17,069 nucleotides of DNA from Candidatus Eiseniibacteriota bacterium (GTDB taxonomy: Bacteria > Eisenbacteria > RBG-16-71-46). Made by a program: the position numbers and the translations under genes. The stretch lies in assembly GCA_903921835.1 (NCBI GenBank), contig CAIXRL010000199.1, positions 1 to 17,069 on the forward strand. The letters are read 5' to 3'. Positions within the stretch are counted from its first letter, which is position 1; every line of letters begins with the position of its first letter. This document shows, in pieces, positions 1 through 6,542 of this stretch. Under the pieces are notes generated by a model that saw nothing but the letters and a program-made list of their open reading frames with translations, did not search any database and was not told where the DNA came from.

Positions 1-1
1 G

Positions 2-739
2 GGCGGCGGCGACGACGCCGCGGGCACGGGGCCATCGGGCACGCGCGCGGCGACGCTCAACCTGGACGTGGCGCGCGCGCTGGCGGGCATGCTGGAGGCC
101 GCGGGCGCCGACGTGCGCCTGACGCACCAGGGCGACGCGGCGGTCTCCGAGCTCGAGCGCGTGCAGGTGGCGGAGGGCTTCCGCGCCGAGCGCTACCTGC
201 GCATCGGTCACGCGGCGGCGCCTCCGGTCGCGGGGCACTACTTTTCCAGCGGTGCCGGCCGGAGCTGGGCGCTGGGCGTCGCGAGCGCGTTCGCCGAGCT
301 TGGGATCGCCGACTCGCTGCACGTGGGCGAGGTGGCGAAGTACGCGCTGACGCAGACGGCGGCGACCGCGCTCTACGTCTCCGCGGGCCGTGTGGACTCG
401 GCCGCGAGCGAGGCGCGCCTCCTCGCCCCCGGTGCGTGCCGCGCCGAGGCCTGCGCGCTCTTCCTGGCGCTCGCGCGCGAGTTCGCGGGCGACGCCTCGC
501 AGGGCGCGGCGTGGCCGCTCGACTCGCTGGACGTGCTGGACGCCGCCGGCCGCCCGCTCGCGGGCGTGCCGGTGACGCTGGGGGGCGCGCTCGTGCTGCA
601 GAGCGGCCCCGACGGCCGGGTGCGTTTCGCACGCACGGAGCCGGGCCCGCTCGAGGCGCGAATCGACGATCCGCGGGCCGGCGGGCGCGTGCGTCTGCTA
701 GACTCTGCGCGCGGCCGCGAGGTCCCGCAGCCGCGCTGA
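2..739 (+). CDS. Amidase_3-like (N-acetylmuramoyl-L-alanine amidase family) protein with C-terminal carboxypeptidase-regulatory-like domain, 5'-truncated
   Basis: The open frame runs in from the window edge, so the start and the first zinc-binding part are missing. About 245 residues are visible. The segment GTRAATLNLDVARAL, then GADVRLT, an R-x(3)-A region and an I-G-H motif matches the order of motifs in Amidase_3 enzymes, which cleave the amide bond between MurNAc and the stem peptide in the periplasm. A G-H-Y-F-S-S segment follows and may correspond to the strand after the second histidine. The family's zinc-ligand Glu before N-L appears to be Ala, and the catalytic Glu of the V-E-x-G-F motif appears to be Ser in L-Y-V-S-A-G. 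The protein may therefore be inactive or a remote variant. After about residue 178 comes a short beta domain (LDVLDAAGRPLAGVPVTL, then PDGRVRF) typical of carboxypeptidase-regulatory-like or Ig-like repeats. It ends at TGA 737-739. The family call is moderate; loss of catalysis is inferred from by-eye alignment. Confidence 0.6.
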   Translation, partial: GGGDDAAGTGPSGTRAATLNLDVARALAGMLEAAGADVRLTHQGDAAVSELERVQVAEGFRAERYLRIGHAAAPPVAGHYFSSGAGRSWALGVASAFAELGIADSLHVGEVAKYALTQTAATALYVSAGRVDSAASEARLLAPGACRAEACALFLALAREFAGDASQGAAWPLDSLDVLDAAGRPLAGVPVTLGGALVLQSGPDGRVRFARTEPGPLEARIDDPRAGGRVRLLDSARGREVPQPR

Positions 740-781
740 CCGGCCGGGCGCACTCCTCCTATTCCGGGTCATGGTGCCTGC

Positions 782-1462
782 ATGCGCCACGGCATTGACG
801 CCTACTTCGACGGCCTCGCCCGCGACCGCAGACGCGTCGCGCTCATCGGCATCGCGGTCGCGCTGGCGTTCCTGGGCGGCGAGTTCCTCTCGCACCAGCC
901 TGCCGTGCGCGCCGTGCTCAACGACCCGAAGCGCTTCGGTTTCGAGGGCCCCGAGCAGTACTCGCGCCGCATCCTGCTGGAGTATGTGGGCCACGTGGAC
1001 CAGCCGGGCGCGAGCGCCGAAACTGTGATCCCGATCGAGCTGCACGCGGGTGGCGGCGAAACGCAGGTCGTGGCCACAGGCCGCGGCACGATCCCGGGCG
1101 GGACGCACCGCGCGGTCGGCCCCGGCGCCGACGACGAGACGTTGATCTCGCGCATGCGCGCCATGGCGCTCGAGGGGCCGGTGGTCCGTTCCGAGGACCT
1201 GGTTGCGGAACACCTGGTGCGGCCCGAGTACCCGGAGGAGGCGCGCTCGAACGACATCGATGGCCTCGTCGAACTCGTGGCCCTGGTGGACACGACCGGG
1301 AACGTGACCGAGGTCCACATCGTCGGCGGCACACACCAGCCGCTGCTCGAGCAGGCCGCGACGAGCGCCGCGCTGCAGTGCCGCTACCGGCCCTACCGGC
1401 TGAACGCGGCCGCGCCCGAGCGCGTCTGGGCCTACTTTCGAGTCAAGTTCACGCTGTACTGA
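782..1462 (+). CDS. TonB C-terminal domain protein (energy-transducer TonB-like)
   Basis: This is a 226-residue protein. It has a short cytoplasmic N-terminus rich in Arg (RDRRR, 15-19), one membrane segment at about 19-36, a periplasmic linker, and a TonB C-terminal domain at about 143-226. Hallmarks of the domain are V-R-P-E-Y-P-E-E-A-R, then G-L-V-E-L-V-A-L-V-D-x-x-G-N-V, then a C-R-Y-R-P-Y segment and a closing V-K-F-T-L. TonB proteins transmit proton-motive force from ExbB/ExbD to outer-membrane receptors; the family also includes stand-alone domains of unknown role. The linker lacks the long Pro/Lys-rich stretch of classical TonB, and no exbBD genes are in view, so transport energisation is not assured. 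The start at 782 is preferred because it gives the membrane anchor; a GGTG six bases upstream is a weak ribosome site. It lies 42 bp after the amidase-like gene. Confidence 0.8.
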   Translation: MRHGIDAYFDGLARDRRRVALIGIAVALAFLGGEFLSHQPAVRAVLNDPKRFGFEGPEQYSRRILLEYVGHVDQPGASAETVIPIELHAGGGETQVVATGRGTIPGGTHRAVGPGADDETLISRMRAMALEGPVVRSEDLVAEHLVRPEYPEEARSNDIDGLVELVALVDTTGNVTEVHIVGGTHQPLLEQAATSAALQCRYRPYRLNAAAPERVWAYFRVKFTLY

Positions 1463-1505
1463 CCTCGTGCCCGGACCGCGCCCCGGCGACGGTGGGCCGG
1501 TGGAG

Positions 1506-1554
1506 CCCCGTGCAGTCTGCCCGCACGGGGTGCGAGAACGCCCGCCCCTGCGGG
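1506..1554 (+). terminator. Possible terminator hairpins after the TonB-like gene
   Basis: CCCCGTGC at 1506-1513 pairs perfectly with GCACGGGG at 1523-1530. A second small hairpin, CCCGC/GCGGG, lies at 1541-1554. They start 44 bp after the TonB-like stop. There is no U tract, so this is a structural guess only. Confidence 0.35.
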
Positions 1555-1650
1555 AGCGTGGGATTGCACTTGTCCGCGGCTGAGACGGCCCCGGGCCCCG
1601 GGCACGAGAGGTGCGCAGCCCCCGACTCGCGGCGCAGGTCTTGCTTCTCC

Positions 1651-1699
1651 CCGCCGGCGATCCGGCCGATCGCGCCCCCGGCACAATCGTCGCCGGCGG
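1651..1699. repeat. 10-bp inverted repeat in leader region
   Basis: CCGCCGGCGA at 1651-1660 is the exact reverse complement of TCGCCGGCGG at 1690-1699, with a 29-base loop. In GC-rich DNA such repeats arise fairly easily; the role is unknown. Confidence 0.35.
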
Positions 1700-1753
1700 C
1701 CATGTCGCGCCGCGCGCCCTCTCCCGCCACCAGCATCCGAAAGGCCAGACACC

Positions 1754-1951
1754 ATGCCCTCTCCCCATTCGAACTTCCGGCGCGCGCCGATCGCACGCTT
1801 CGCCGTCGTCGCCGCCGCCGTCGCGATGCTGGCCACGTGCGCTTGCGCAGGGGCCGCCACGACCCGGCGCGCCCACGCGTCCAGGAGGCATCACGCCGCC
1901 GCGAAGCCCGCGGCGACGACGCCGGCCACGACGACTGTCGCCGCCGCCTAG
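1754..1951 (+). pseudogene. Short ORF with signal peptide, probable 5' part of an interrupted secreted-protein gene
   Basis: The ORF codes for 65 residues. The N-terminus is basic (FRRAPIAR), followed by a hydrophobic stretch (FAVVAAAVAMLATCACAGA) like a signal peptide. The Cys residues sit near the end of the hydrophobic run, so a lipoprotein is possible but the lipobox is not typical. The rest is low-complexity Arg/His/Ala/Thr linker. AAAGG lies nine bases before the ATG, a reasonable ribosome site. The stop TAG at 1949-1951 is not native-looking: it is made by the first bases of the palindromic element. Skipping 1949-2150 joins the frame exactly to Gly-Met of the ORF at 2154 (V-A-A-A then G-M-V-V-G-V-D-P-E-T-G), giving about 175 residues. 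I infer that this is the front half of one gene split by the element. It could still give a small secreted peptide. Confidence 0.55.
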
Positions 1952-2151
1952 CCCGGAGTATTCATGAACCGCGAGCCGAGAGTGCGAGATGTGCGTCAGA
2001 CGCAAGAAGATCGGCCGGCCGGACCCACCTTCGGTGGGTACCCCGGAACCGTGTTGCAGACACGATGAGGACAGCGGCCGGTCGAGCTTCGCAGCGGATG
2101 ACGCGCAGATCGCGCTCGCAGGCCGCGGGCTCATGAATACTCCGGGCTAGG
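1947..2151. mobile_element. Palindromic MITE-like or REP-like element with perfect 21-bp terminal inverted repeats
   Basis: The ends are exact inverted repeats: 1947-1967 (core TAGCCCGGAGTATTCATGA) and 2131-2151. Past the perfect ends the arms stay complementary inward to about 2020 and 2076. I count about 61 paired positions over about 77 alignment columns, with 4 single-base gaps. The roughly 55-base apex holds its own hairpins: ACCCACC/GGTGGGT at 2023-2039 and GTGT/ACAC at 2051-2063. There is no transposase ORF. Possible target duplications cannot be separated from the repeat because its ends contain CTAG/TA, which are themselves palindromic (CTAG at 1948-1951 and 2147-2150). The size, long imperfect hairpin and terminal repeats fit a non-autonomous element. 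A structured RNA or regulatory hairpin is the alternative. No second copy is in this window. Confidence 0.7.
2023..2039. repeat. Apical hairpin of the palindromic element
   Basis: Seven bases, ACCCACC, pair with GGTGGGT around TTC, giving a C-TTC-G apex. The hairpin sits almost at the centre of the larger palindrome, so the whole folds as a long stem capped by this small one. Confidence 0.6.
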
Positions 2152-2153
2152 GC

Positions 2154-2483
2154 ATGGTCGTGGGAGTCGACCCCGAGACGGGCCGCCTCGGCATGCCGTC
2201 CCCCGGGCAGATGGGACAGCTGCTGCCGTCCGAGTCACTGCTGCTCTCGCCAGCCGAGAGGACCGGGTTGCTCCGCACCGCGACCGGACTCGAGGCTGTC
2301 CGCCTTCCGGACGGAAGCATGAAGATCGACCTGCAGGGCCGGTTCATGGACTACTCGGTGATGCGGCTCGACGCCGGCGGCCGTCCCCGCCACGGCTGTG
2401 TCGACGACGCTGCCGCGCTGTCGCGCTGGCTGGGCGGGTGCGACGACGGGCCGGCCCCCGCGCCCGTCCTGGAGGTGAAGTAG
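2154..2483 (+). CDS. D-P-E-T-G motif protein of unknown function, probable 3' part of an interrupted secreted protein gene
   Basis: The ORF codes for 109 residues. It opens with VVGVDPETGRLGMPSP, followed by a V-R-L-P-D-G-S-M-K-I-D-L-Q-G-R-F motif and a C-terminal G-C-V-D-D segment. From memory this layout resembles the small exported proteins carrying a 'post-PEP-CTERM-1'-type domain, which normally have a signal peptide ahead of the D-P-x-T-G motif; this naming is tentative. No signal peptide is present here, and no usable ribosome site precedes ATG 2154 because the palindrome ends at 2151. Codon use is strongly GC3-rich and coding-like. The upstream ORF at 1754 supplies a signal peptide in the matching frame. 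The stop at 2481-2483 is two bases before the next gene, whose GGAGGTGA site lies inside this ORF, so the two genes were probably co-expressed. Confidence 0.6.
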   Translation: MVVGVDPETGRLGMPSPGQMGQLLPSESLLLSPAERTGLLRTATGLEAVRLPDGSMKIDLQGRFMDYSVMRLDAGGRPRHGCVDDAAALSRWLGGCDDGPAPAPVLEVK

Positions 2484-2485
2484 CC

Positions 2486-4189
2486 ATGGCCCCCCGCTCC
2501 GGCTTTGCGCCGCGCCTGTTCCTCGGCGCCCTCGCACTCTGCTGCGCCGCCGTCACCGCGGGCGCGGCCACGATCACGATCGTCAATCTCGACGCCGCCG
2601 GCGTGGGCTTCAACGACGCCACCGCGGCAGCGCCCGTCGGCGGCAACACCGGCACCACGGTCGGCGCGCAGCGCCTGCAAGTCTTCCAGCAGGCCGCCGC
2701 GGTGTGGGGGGCGATCCTCCCCAGCGCGGTGGAGATCCGGGTCAACTCCACGTTCGTCGCCCTCTCCTGCACCGCGACCAGCGCCGTGCTGGGCAGCGCG
2801 GGCGCGACCGAGATCTTCTCCAACTTCCCCGGCGCTCCGAAGGCCGGTACCTGGTACCCGAAGGCGCTGGCGAACAAGCTCCACGGGGCGGACCTCGATC
2901 CCGCCAGTGCAGACATCAATGCCAGGTTCAACGTGAACCTCGGCACCACGGGATGCCTGACGGGCTTCTCGTGGTACTACGGGCTGGACCACAATGAGGG
3001 CGCGTCGCAGGTCGACTTGCTGGCCGTGCTGCTGCACGAGATGGCGCACGGACTCGGGTTCGCGACCTATACGAACGGCACCACGGGGGCGCAGCTCAAC
3101 GGCGTTCCGGACGTCTTCTCGACCTACATCTACGACGCGGCCACGGGCCTGCACTGGGACCAGGAAACGGACGCGCAGCGCGTCACCTCCGCGGTCAACA
3201 CGTTCAAGCTGCTGTGGGACGGGCCTGCGACGCGCTTCATGGCGCCGCTGACGCTGGCGAACGGTCGCCCGGTGCTGCGCGAGAGCGCTCCTCTGTCCGG
3301 CGACTTCGCGGTGGGCGCCGCCACCTTCGGGCCGGCGCTGGGCAGCCCCGGCGTCACCGCTCAGGTCGTGCTCGCCGTGGACAACGCCGCTCCCACGGGC
3401 GACGCGTGCTCCGCGATCGTCAACAGCACGGCAATGGCCGGCAAGATCGCCATCGTGGACCGCGGCACGTGCGCGTTCACGGTCAAGGTCAAGGCCTGCC
3501 AGGACGCCGGCGCCGTCGGCGTCATCGTGGTGAACAACGCGGCGGGCTCGCCACCCCAAGGCATGAGCGGAACCGACGCGACCATCACCATCCCGTCCGT
3601 GGCCGTGACCCTGGCGGACGGCACGACGCTCAAGTCGCAGATCGCGAGCGGGCTCACCGTCAGGATGATCGCGGACCCGGCGCTGCCGCAGGGCGCCGAC
3701 GCGCACGGCCGGGTGATGCTCTACACCCCGAACCCGTTCATGGCGGGCTCATCCGTTTCACACTTCGACGTCACCTGCACACCCAACCTGCTGATGGAGC
3801 CCGCCATCAACAGCGACCTGACCTCCAGCGTGGACCTGACGCGCTACGCCTTCGAGGACATCGGCTGGCTGCCGCCCACGACGGGCGTGCCCGGGGGCGG
3901 CGACGTGCCCGTGGCGCTGGCGCTGGGTGCCAACAGCCCGAACCCGTTCGCGCACTCGACCGCGATCCACTACGAGATGCCGCGCGCCGGCGAAGCGTCG
4001 CTGGTGGTCTACGACCTGTCGGGGCGCGCCGTGAAGCACCTCCTGGGCGGCACGATGCCCGCCGGCTCGCACGTGACGGTGTGGGACGGCAGGGACGACG
4101 CCGGCCTGGAGGTGCACAGCGGCGCGTTCTTCTCGCGCCTGAGCGTGGACGGCGCCGTGCGCTCGCGGCGGATGGTGATCGTGCGCTGA
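2486..4189 (+). CDS. Secreted PA-domain zincin-like metalloprotease with FlgD-like C-terminal tail
   Basis: The protein has 567 residues. The chosen ATG 2486 follows GGAGGTGA at good spacing and starts directly with a signal peptide (residues 1 to about 26, LFLGALALCCAAVTAGA); an in-frame ATG at 2438 would bury it. The N-terminal half contains an H-E-M-A-H-G-L-G-F zinc-metalloprotease motif at 184-192 (His184, Glu185, His188). A protease-associated (PA) domain covers roughly 270-395, with G-K-I-A-I-V-D-R-G-T-C-A-F followed by G-A-V-G-V-I-V-V-N-N. The last 100 residues form a FlgD-like Ig domain (N-S-P-N-P-F, then V-Y-D-L-S-G-R-x-V-K, then W-D-G-R-D-D-A-G, ending in M-V-I-V-R), the type used as a surface or secretion tail in FCB bacteria. 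It resembles the exported 'PA domain-containing' family of other bacteria. The likely role is an extracellular or surface peptidase; substrate unknown. Confidence 0.85.
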   Translation: MAPRSGFAPRLFLGALALCCAAVTAGAATITIVNLDAAGVGFNDATAAAPVGGNTGTTVGAQRLQVFQQAAAVWGAILPSAVEIRVNSTFVALSCTATSAVLGSAGATEIFSNFPGAPKAGTWYPKALANKLHGADLDPASADINARFNVNLGTTGCLTGFSWYYGLDHNEGASQVDLLAVLLHEMAHGLGFATYTNGTTGAQLNGVPDVFSTYIYDAATGLHWDQETDAQRVTSAVNTFKLLWDGPATRFMAPLTLANGRPVLRESAPLSGDFAVGAATFGPALGSPGVTAQVVLAVDNAAPTGDACSAIVNSTAMAGKIAIVDRGTCAFTVKVKACQDAGAVGVIVVNNAAGSPPQGMSGTDATITIPSVAVTLADGTTLKSQIASGLTVRMIADPALPQGADAHGRVMLYTPNPFMAGSSVSHFDVTCTPNLLMEPAINSDLTSSVDLTRYAFEDIGWLPPTTGVPGGGDVPVALALGANSPNPFAHSTAIHYEMPRAGEASLVVYDLSGRAVKHLLGGTMPAGSHVTVWDGRDDAGLEVHSGAFFSRLSVDGAVRSRRMVIVR

Positions 4190-4240
4190 CGCGCGGCGCA
4201 GCCGGTGCACGCGGTGCGCCGGGGCATCACGAACGAACGA

Positions 4241-4279
4241 CACGACGCCCATCGCAGGCGACCTGCGGTGGGCGTCGTG
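4241..4279. terminator. Bidirectional hairpin terminator between convergent genes
   Basis: An 18-bp stem, 4241-4258 with 4262-4279, has one G-T wobble and a CGA loop. It lies between the stop of the plus-strand PA-domain gene (4189) and that of the minus-strand nuclease gene (4310). On the minus strand it is followed by TCGTTCGTTCG, moderately T-rich; on the plus strand there is no T tract. Confidence 0.75.
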
Positions 4280-4309
4280 CCGCGTTCCCGCGCAGGTGCC
4301 TGCGCCGGC

Positions 4310-4837
4310 TCACATCTGGAACTTGCCGAAGTCCTCGGGGTTGAGCTTCTCGAGGAAGCGCCGCAGTTGCTCGGCCTTGTCCTCCTCGGTCGGCGGTGCT
4401 GGCGGCGGCTCGTCCGGCGTCGGCGCAAGCTCGCTGCCCTCTTCGGGCGGCGCCTGCAACAGCTCCTCGTTGACGAACAACGGCGCCTGCGTGCGCAGCG
4501 CGATGGCAACCGAATCCGAGGGGCGCGCGTCGATGGACAGCACGCTCTTCTCGCGTTCGATCACCAGCGTGGCGAAAAAGGTCCCCTCGCGCACCTCGAC
4601 GATGGTGACGCGGGTCACACGGGCGTGCAGGCCCTCGAGCACGAGCGCGAACAGGTCGTGGGTGAGCGGGCGGGGAAACGCCTGTCCGCTCAGCAGCCGC
4701 TGGATCGCCAGCGCCTCCGCCGGCCCGATCCAGATGGGCAGCACGCGTTCGCCCTCGGCCTCGCGCAGCACGACGACGTGCTGCTGCTGTTTCTGGTCGA
4801 ACACGAGCCCGCTGACCCGGGCCTCCACGCTCTTCAC
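4310..4837 (-). CDS. Bifunctional nuclease family protein (DUF151/BFN)
   Basis: The protein has 175 residues when started at GTG 4837, one base after the stop of the upstream PPIase, which suggests translational coupling. An earlier in-frame ATG at 4879 would add a basic tail and overlap the PPIase, so it is not preferred. The core runs 1-125: V-E-A-R-V-S-G-L-V-F-D, then L-P-I-W-I-G-P-A-E-A-L-A-I, and D-A-R-P-S-D-S-V-A-I-A-L-R at 103-115, the signature of the DUF151 fold. Residues 130-155 are a Pro/Glu-rich linker, and the end (R-F-L-E-K-L-N-P-E-D-F) is a common tail in the family. Members have reported RNase/DNase activity in plants and are widespread, poorly characterised proteins in bacteria. 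It is last in the minus-strand run, just before the hairpin terminator. Confidence 0.9.
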   Translation of the reverse strand: MKSVEARVSGLVFDQKQQQHVVVLREAEGERVLPIWIGPAEALAIQRLLSGQAFPRPLTHDLFALVLEGLHARVTRVTIVEVREGTFFATLVIEREKSVLSIDARPSDSVAIALRTQAPLFVNEELLQAPPEEGSELAPTPDEPPPAPPTEEDKAEQLRRFLEKLNPEDFGKFQM

Positions 4838-4838
4838 G

Positions 4839-6092
4839 CTATTTCTTCGTGCCCTTTCCGGCCGCCGGCGCGGCCACAAGCGAGTCGGCGCCGGGGAAAC
4901 TCGGCGCCTCCTCGCTGCGCATGTGGTCCACCATCCAGGTGGCGGACGCGGTCAGCTCCGACTTGGGGTACTTCGCGAGGAGCTCGTGAAAGGCCTTCTC
5001 GGCCTCGTCGTAGTTCTTGAGCTCCTCGCTGTACACGAAGCCCACCATGAACTGCGCCTGCGGCGAGATGTCCGCGTCCGGGTAGGTCTCGACGACCTTG
5101 CGATAGGCGTCGATCCGCAGCTGGGGCGCGCCCGCCTGCTGGGCGTCCTGGAACATCTCGCGCGGGGTCTTGCGGGCCGAGAGGAAGCCCTTGATCGCGG
5201 CCGAGTCCGGCGTGACGCCGACGCGCTCACGCGCCTTCTTGAGCAGGCCGTTGTAGAAGCCGCTCTGGCCCTGCTGCGTCAGCGTGCGCGTGATGAAGCT
5301 GTGCACCTGGTCGAACGTGCGCGTCGCCTCGGGGTGGAAGGCATCCACCTTGAACACGCTCCAGCCCTTCGGCGAGTGATACGGCCCGCCGATGCCGCCA
5401 TCGCCCAGAGCCATGGCGGACTCCGCCAGCGCGGGCTGCGTACCGAGCGTCGGGAAGGCACCCTCACGCATGACCGAGCCGAGATTGCCGCCGGTGGCGC
5501 GCGTCGTCGAATCGATGGAGAACTTCTGGACGAGCGCGTTCCAGTCGGCACCCTTCGCCTTCGCGAGCGCGAGCACCTTGCGGCCCTCGACCTCCGTCTT
5601 CACCAGAATGTGGCGCAGGCTGACGTTGGCGGGCGTGTTGAACTCGGAGGGATGGGTGTCGTAGTACGCCTTGGCCTCGGAGTCACTCGGGGCGGGGTTC
5701 GCCGCCATCTGCTCGCCCACCCACGTGCGCACGAACAGGTCGCGACGCGAGGACGCCAGCTGGCGCTGGATCTCCGGCCGGGTGGGCACGCCGTGGCGCT
5801 CGGCATCCTGCATCCAGACGCGCTCCTCGATCAGGCGCTGCAGCAGCTGCAGCTTGCCGTCGGGCGTCTGGTAGTTGGAGCGGTAGTTCTCGGGAATCTC
5901 CTGCAACCGGTCGTTGAGCACGCGAGCCGTGATCGCGTCCTTGCCCACGCGCACGAGCACGGCATCGGAATCGCTCGAGGCCGTGGCAGCGGCGGGCTTC
6001 GCGGCGGGCTTCTTCACGGTGGCGGCATTCGGCGCGGCCACGGCGAACGCCAGCATCAGGCCGGCTCCGATGAGGATGTGTGTGCGCCTCAT
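4839..6092 (-). CDS. Periplasmic parvulin-type peptidyl-prolyl cis-trans isomerase (SurA/PrsA-like) with C-terminal helical repeats
   Basis: The protein has 417 residues. A signal peptide spans 1-24 (I-L-I-G-A-G-L-M-L-A-F-A-V-A-A), followed by a Lys/Ala/Pro linker to about 44. A SurA-N-like helical chaperone region covers about 45-150, a rotamase domain about 157-253 (S-L-R-H-I-L-V-K-T, then T-G-G-N-L-G and G-W-S-V-F-K-V), and a TPR-like helical segment about 322-392 (Y-R-K-V-V-E-T-Y-P, then Y-D-E-A-E-K-A-F-H-E-L-L-A-K-Y-P). It should catalyse proline isomerisation and chaperone exported or outer-membrane proteins in the periplasm. The helical C-terminus resembles repeats in BamD/YbgF-type proteins, but that link is inferred. 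The ATG at 6092 overlaps the rplI stop as ATGA, so it is probably coupled to ribosomal-protein translation. Confidence 0.9.
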   Translation of the reverse strand: MRRTHILIGAGLMLAFAVAAPNAATVKKPAAKPAAATASSDSDAVLVRVGKDAITARVLNDRLQEIPENYRSNYQTPDGKLQLLQRLIEERVWMQDAERHGVPTRPEIQRQLASSRRDLFVRTWVGEQMAANPAPSDSEAKAYYDTHPSEFNTPANVSLRHILVKTEVEGRKVLALAKAKGADWNALVQKFSIDSTTRATGGNLGSVMREGAFPTLGTQPALAESAMALGDGGIGGPYHSPKGWSVFKVDAFHPEATRTFDQVHSFITRTLTQQGQSGFYNGLLKKARERVGVTPDSAAIKGFLSARKTPREMFQDAQQAGAPQLRIDAYRKVVETYPDADISPQAQFMVGFVYSEELKNYDEAEKAFHELLAKYPKSELTASATWMVDHMRSEEAPSFPGADSLVAAPAAGKGTKK

Positions 6093-6532
6093 GCCCGCAC
6101 CACCCAGACCTTCACGGTCGCGGTGACGCCACCGTAGTACCGCACGACGACGTCGTAGTTGCCCAACTGCTTGATGTTCTCGTCCATCTCGATCCGGCGC
6201 TTGTCCACGGTGTGGCCCGCCGCCCCGAGGGCCTCGGCGACATCCGTATTCGTGATCGAGCCGAACAGCGTGTCCTCCTCGTTCGCCTGCGCGGAGATGT
6301 TGACCGACAGGCCGTCGAGCTTCGCGGCCTCGGCGCGCGCGACCACGATGAGCTTCTCGCCATGCACCGACTTCTGGCGCTCGAGTTCCTGGTAGAGGTT
6401 CGCCGCCTTCGTCCCGGTGGGGATCGCGAGGCGCCGCGGAAGGAGATAGTTGCGCGCAAACCCGGGCTTCACGTTGACCGTGGTGCCCTTGGTGCCCACG
6501 CCATTGATGTCTTCGATCAGGATGATTTCCAT
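6089..6532 (-). CDS. rplI: 50S ribosomal protein L9 (bL9)
   Basis: The protein has 147 residues. The N-terminal domain carries the family signature (M-E-I-I-L-I-E-D, G-x-K-G, V-N-V-K-P-G-F-A-R-N-Y-L-L-P), a long connecting helix follows, and the C-terminal domain ends in V-W-V-V-R-A. It binds domain V of 23S rRNA near the L1 stalk. The start at 6532 is chosen over the in-frame ATG at 6595 because it begins exactly at the conserved N-terminus and has GGAG eight bases upstream. It follows the DUF2232 gene by 10 bp and overlaps the PPIase by 4 nt. Confidence 0.97.
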   Translation of the reverse strand: MEIILIEDINGVGTKGTTVNVKPGFARNYLLPRRLAIPTGTKAANLYQELERQKSVHGEKLIVVARAEAAKLDGLSVNISAQANEEDTLFGSITNTDVAEALGAAGHTVDKRRIEMDENIKQLGNYDVVVRYYGGVTATVKVWVVRA

Positions 6533-6542
6533 CGCTTCGCTC

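Larger units (their letters stand above)
1463..1753. other. Non-coding stretch with GC-rich hairpins
   Basis: No convincing gene lies in these 291 bases. Two hairpins follow the TonB-like gene: 1506-1513 pairs with 1523-1530 (8 bp, 9-base loop), and 1541-1545 pairs with 1550-1554 (5 bp, 4-base loop). Neither has a T tract. A 10-bp perfect inverted repeat, 1651-1660 with 1690-1699, lies in the likely leader of the next ORF. I found no good -35/-10 pair. Confidence 0.5.

Noticed and set aside
771..1028. Alternative ATG at 771 upstream of the TonB-like gene
   Set aside because: It is in a different frame that gives a Ser/Arg/Thr-rich product; the 782 frame gives the membrane anchor and TonB domain.
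698..2134. 478-codon open frame on the minus strand over the TonB-like gene
   Set aside because: It is Arg/Gly-rich, has no family motif, and covers a clear TonB-domain gene; long antisense frames are expected at this GC content.
2351..3706. 451-codon minus-strand frame opposite the PA-domain gene
   Set aside because: Compositional shadow rich in Arg/His/Val; the plus strand carries a signal peptide, HExxH and PA motifs.
4296..6137. 613-codon plus-strand frame over the nuclease and PPIase genes
   Set aside because: Antisense shadow; the minus-strand genes have full family motifs and coupled starts.
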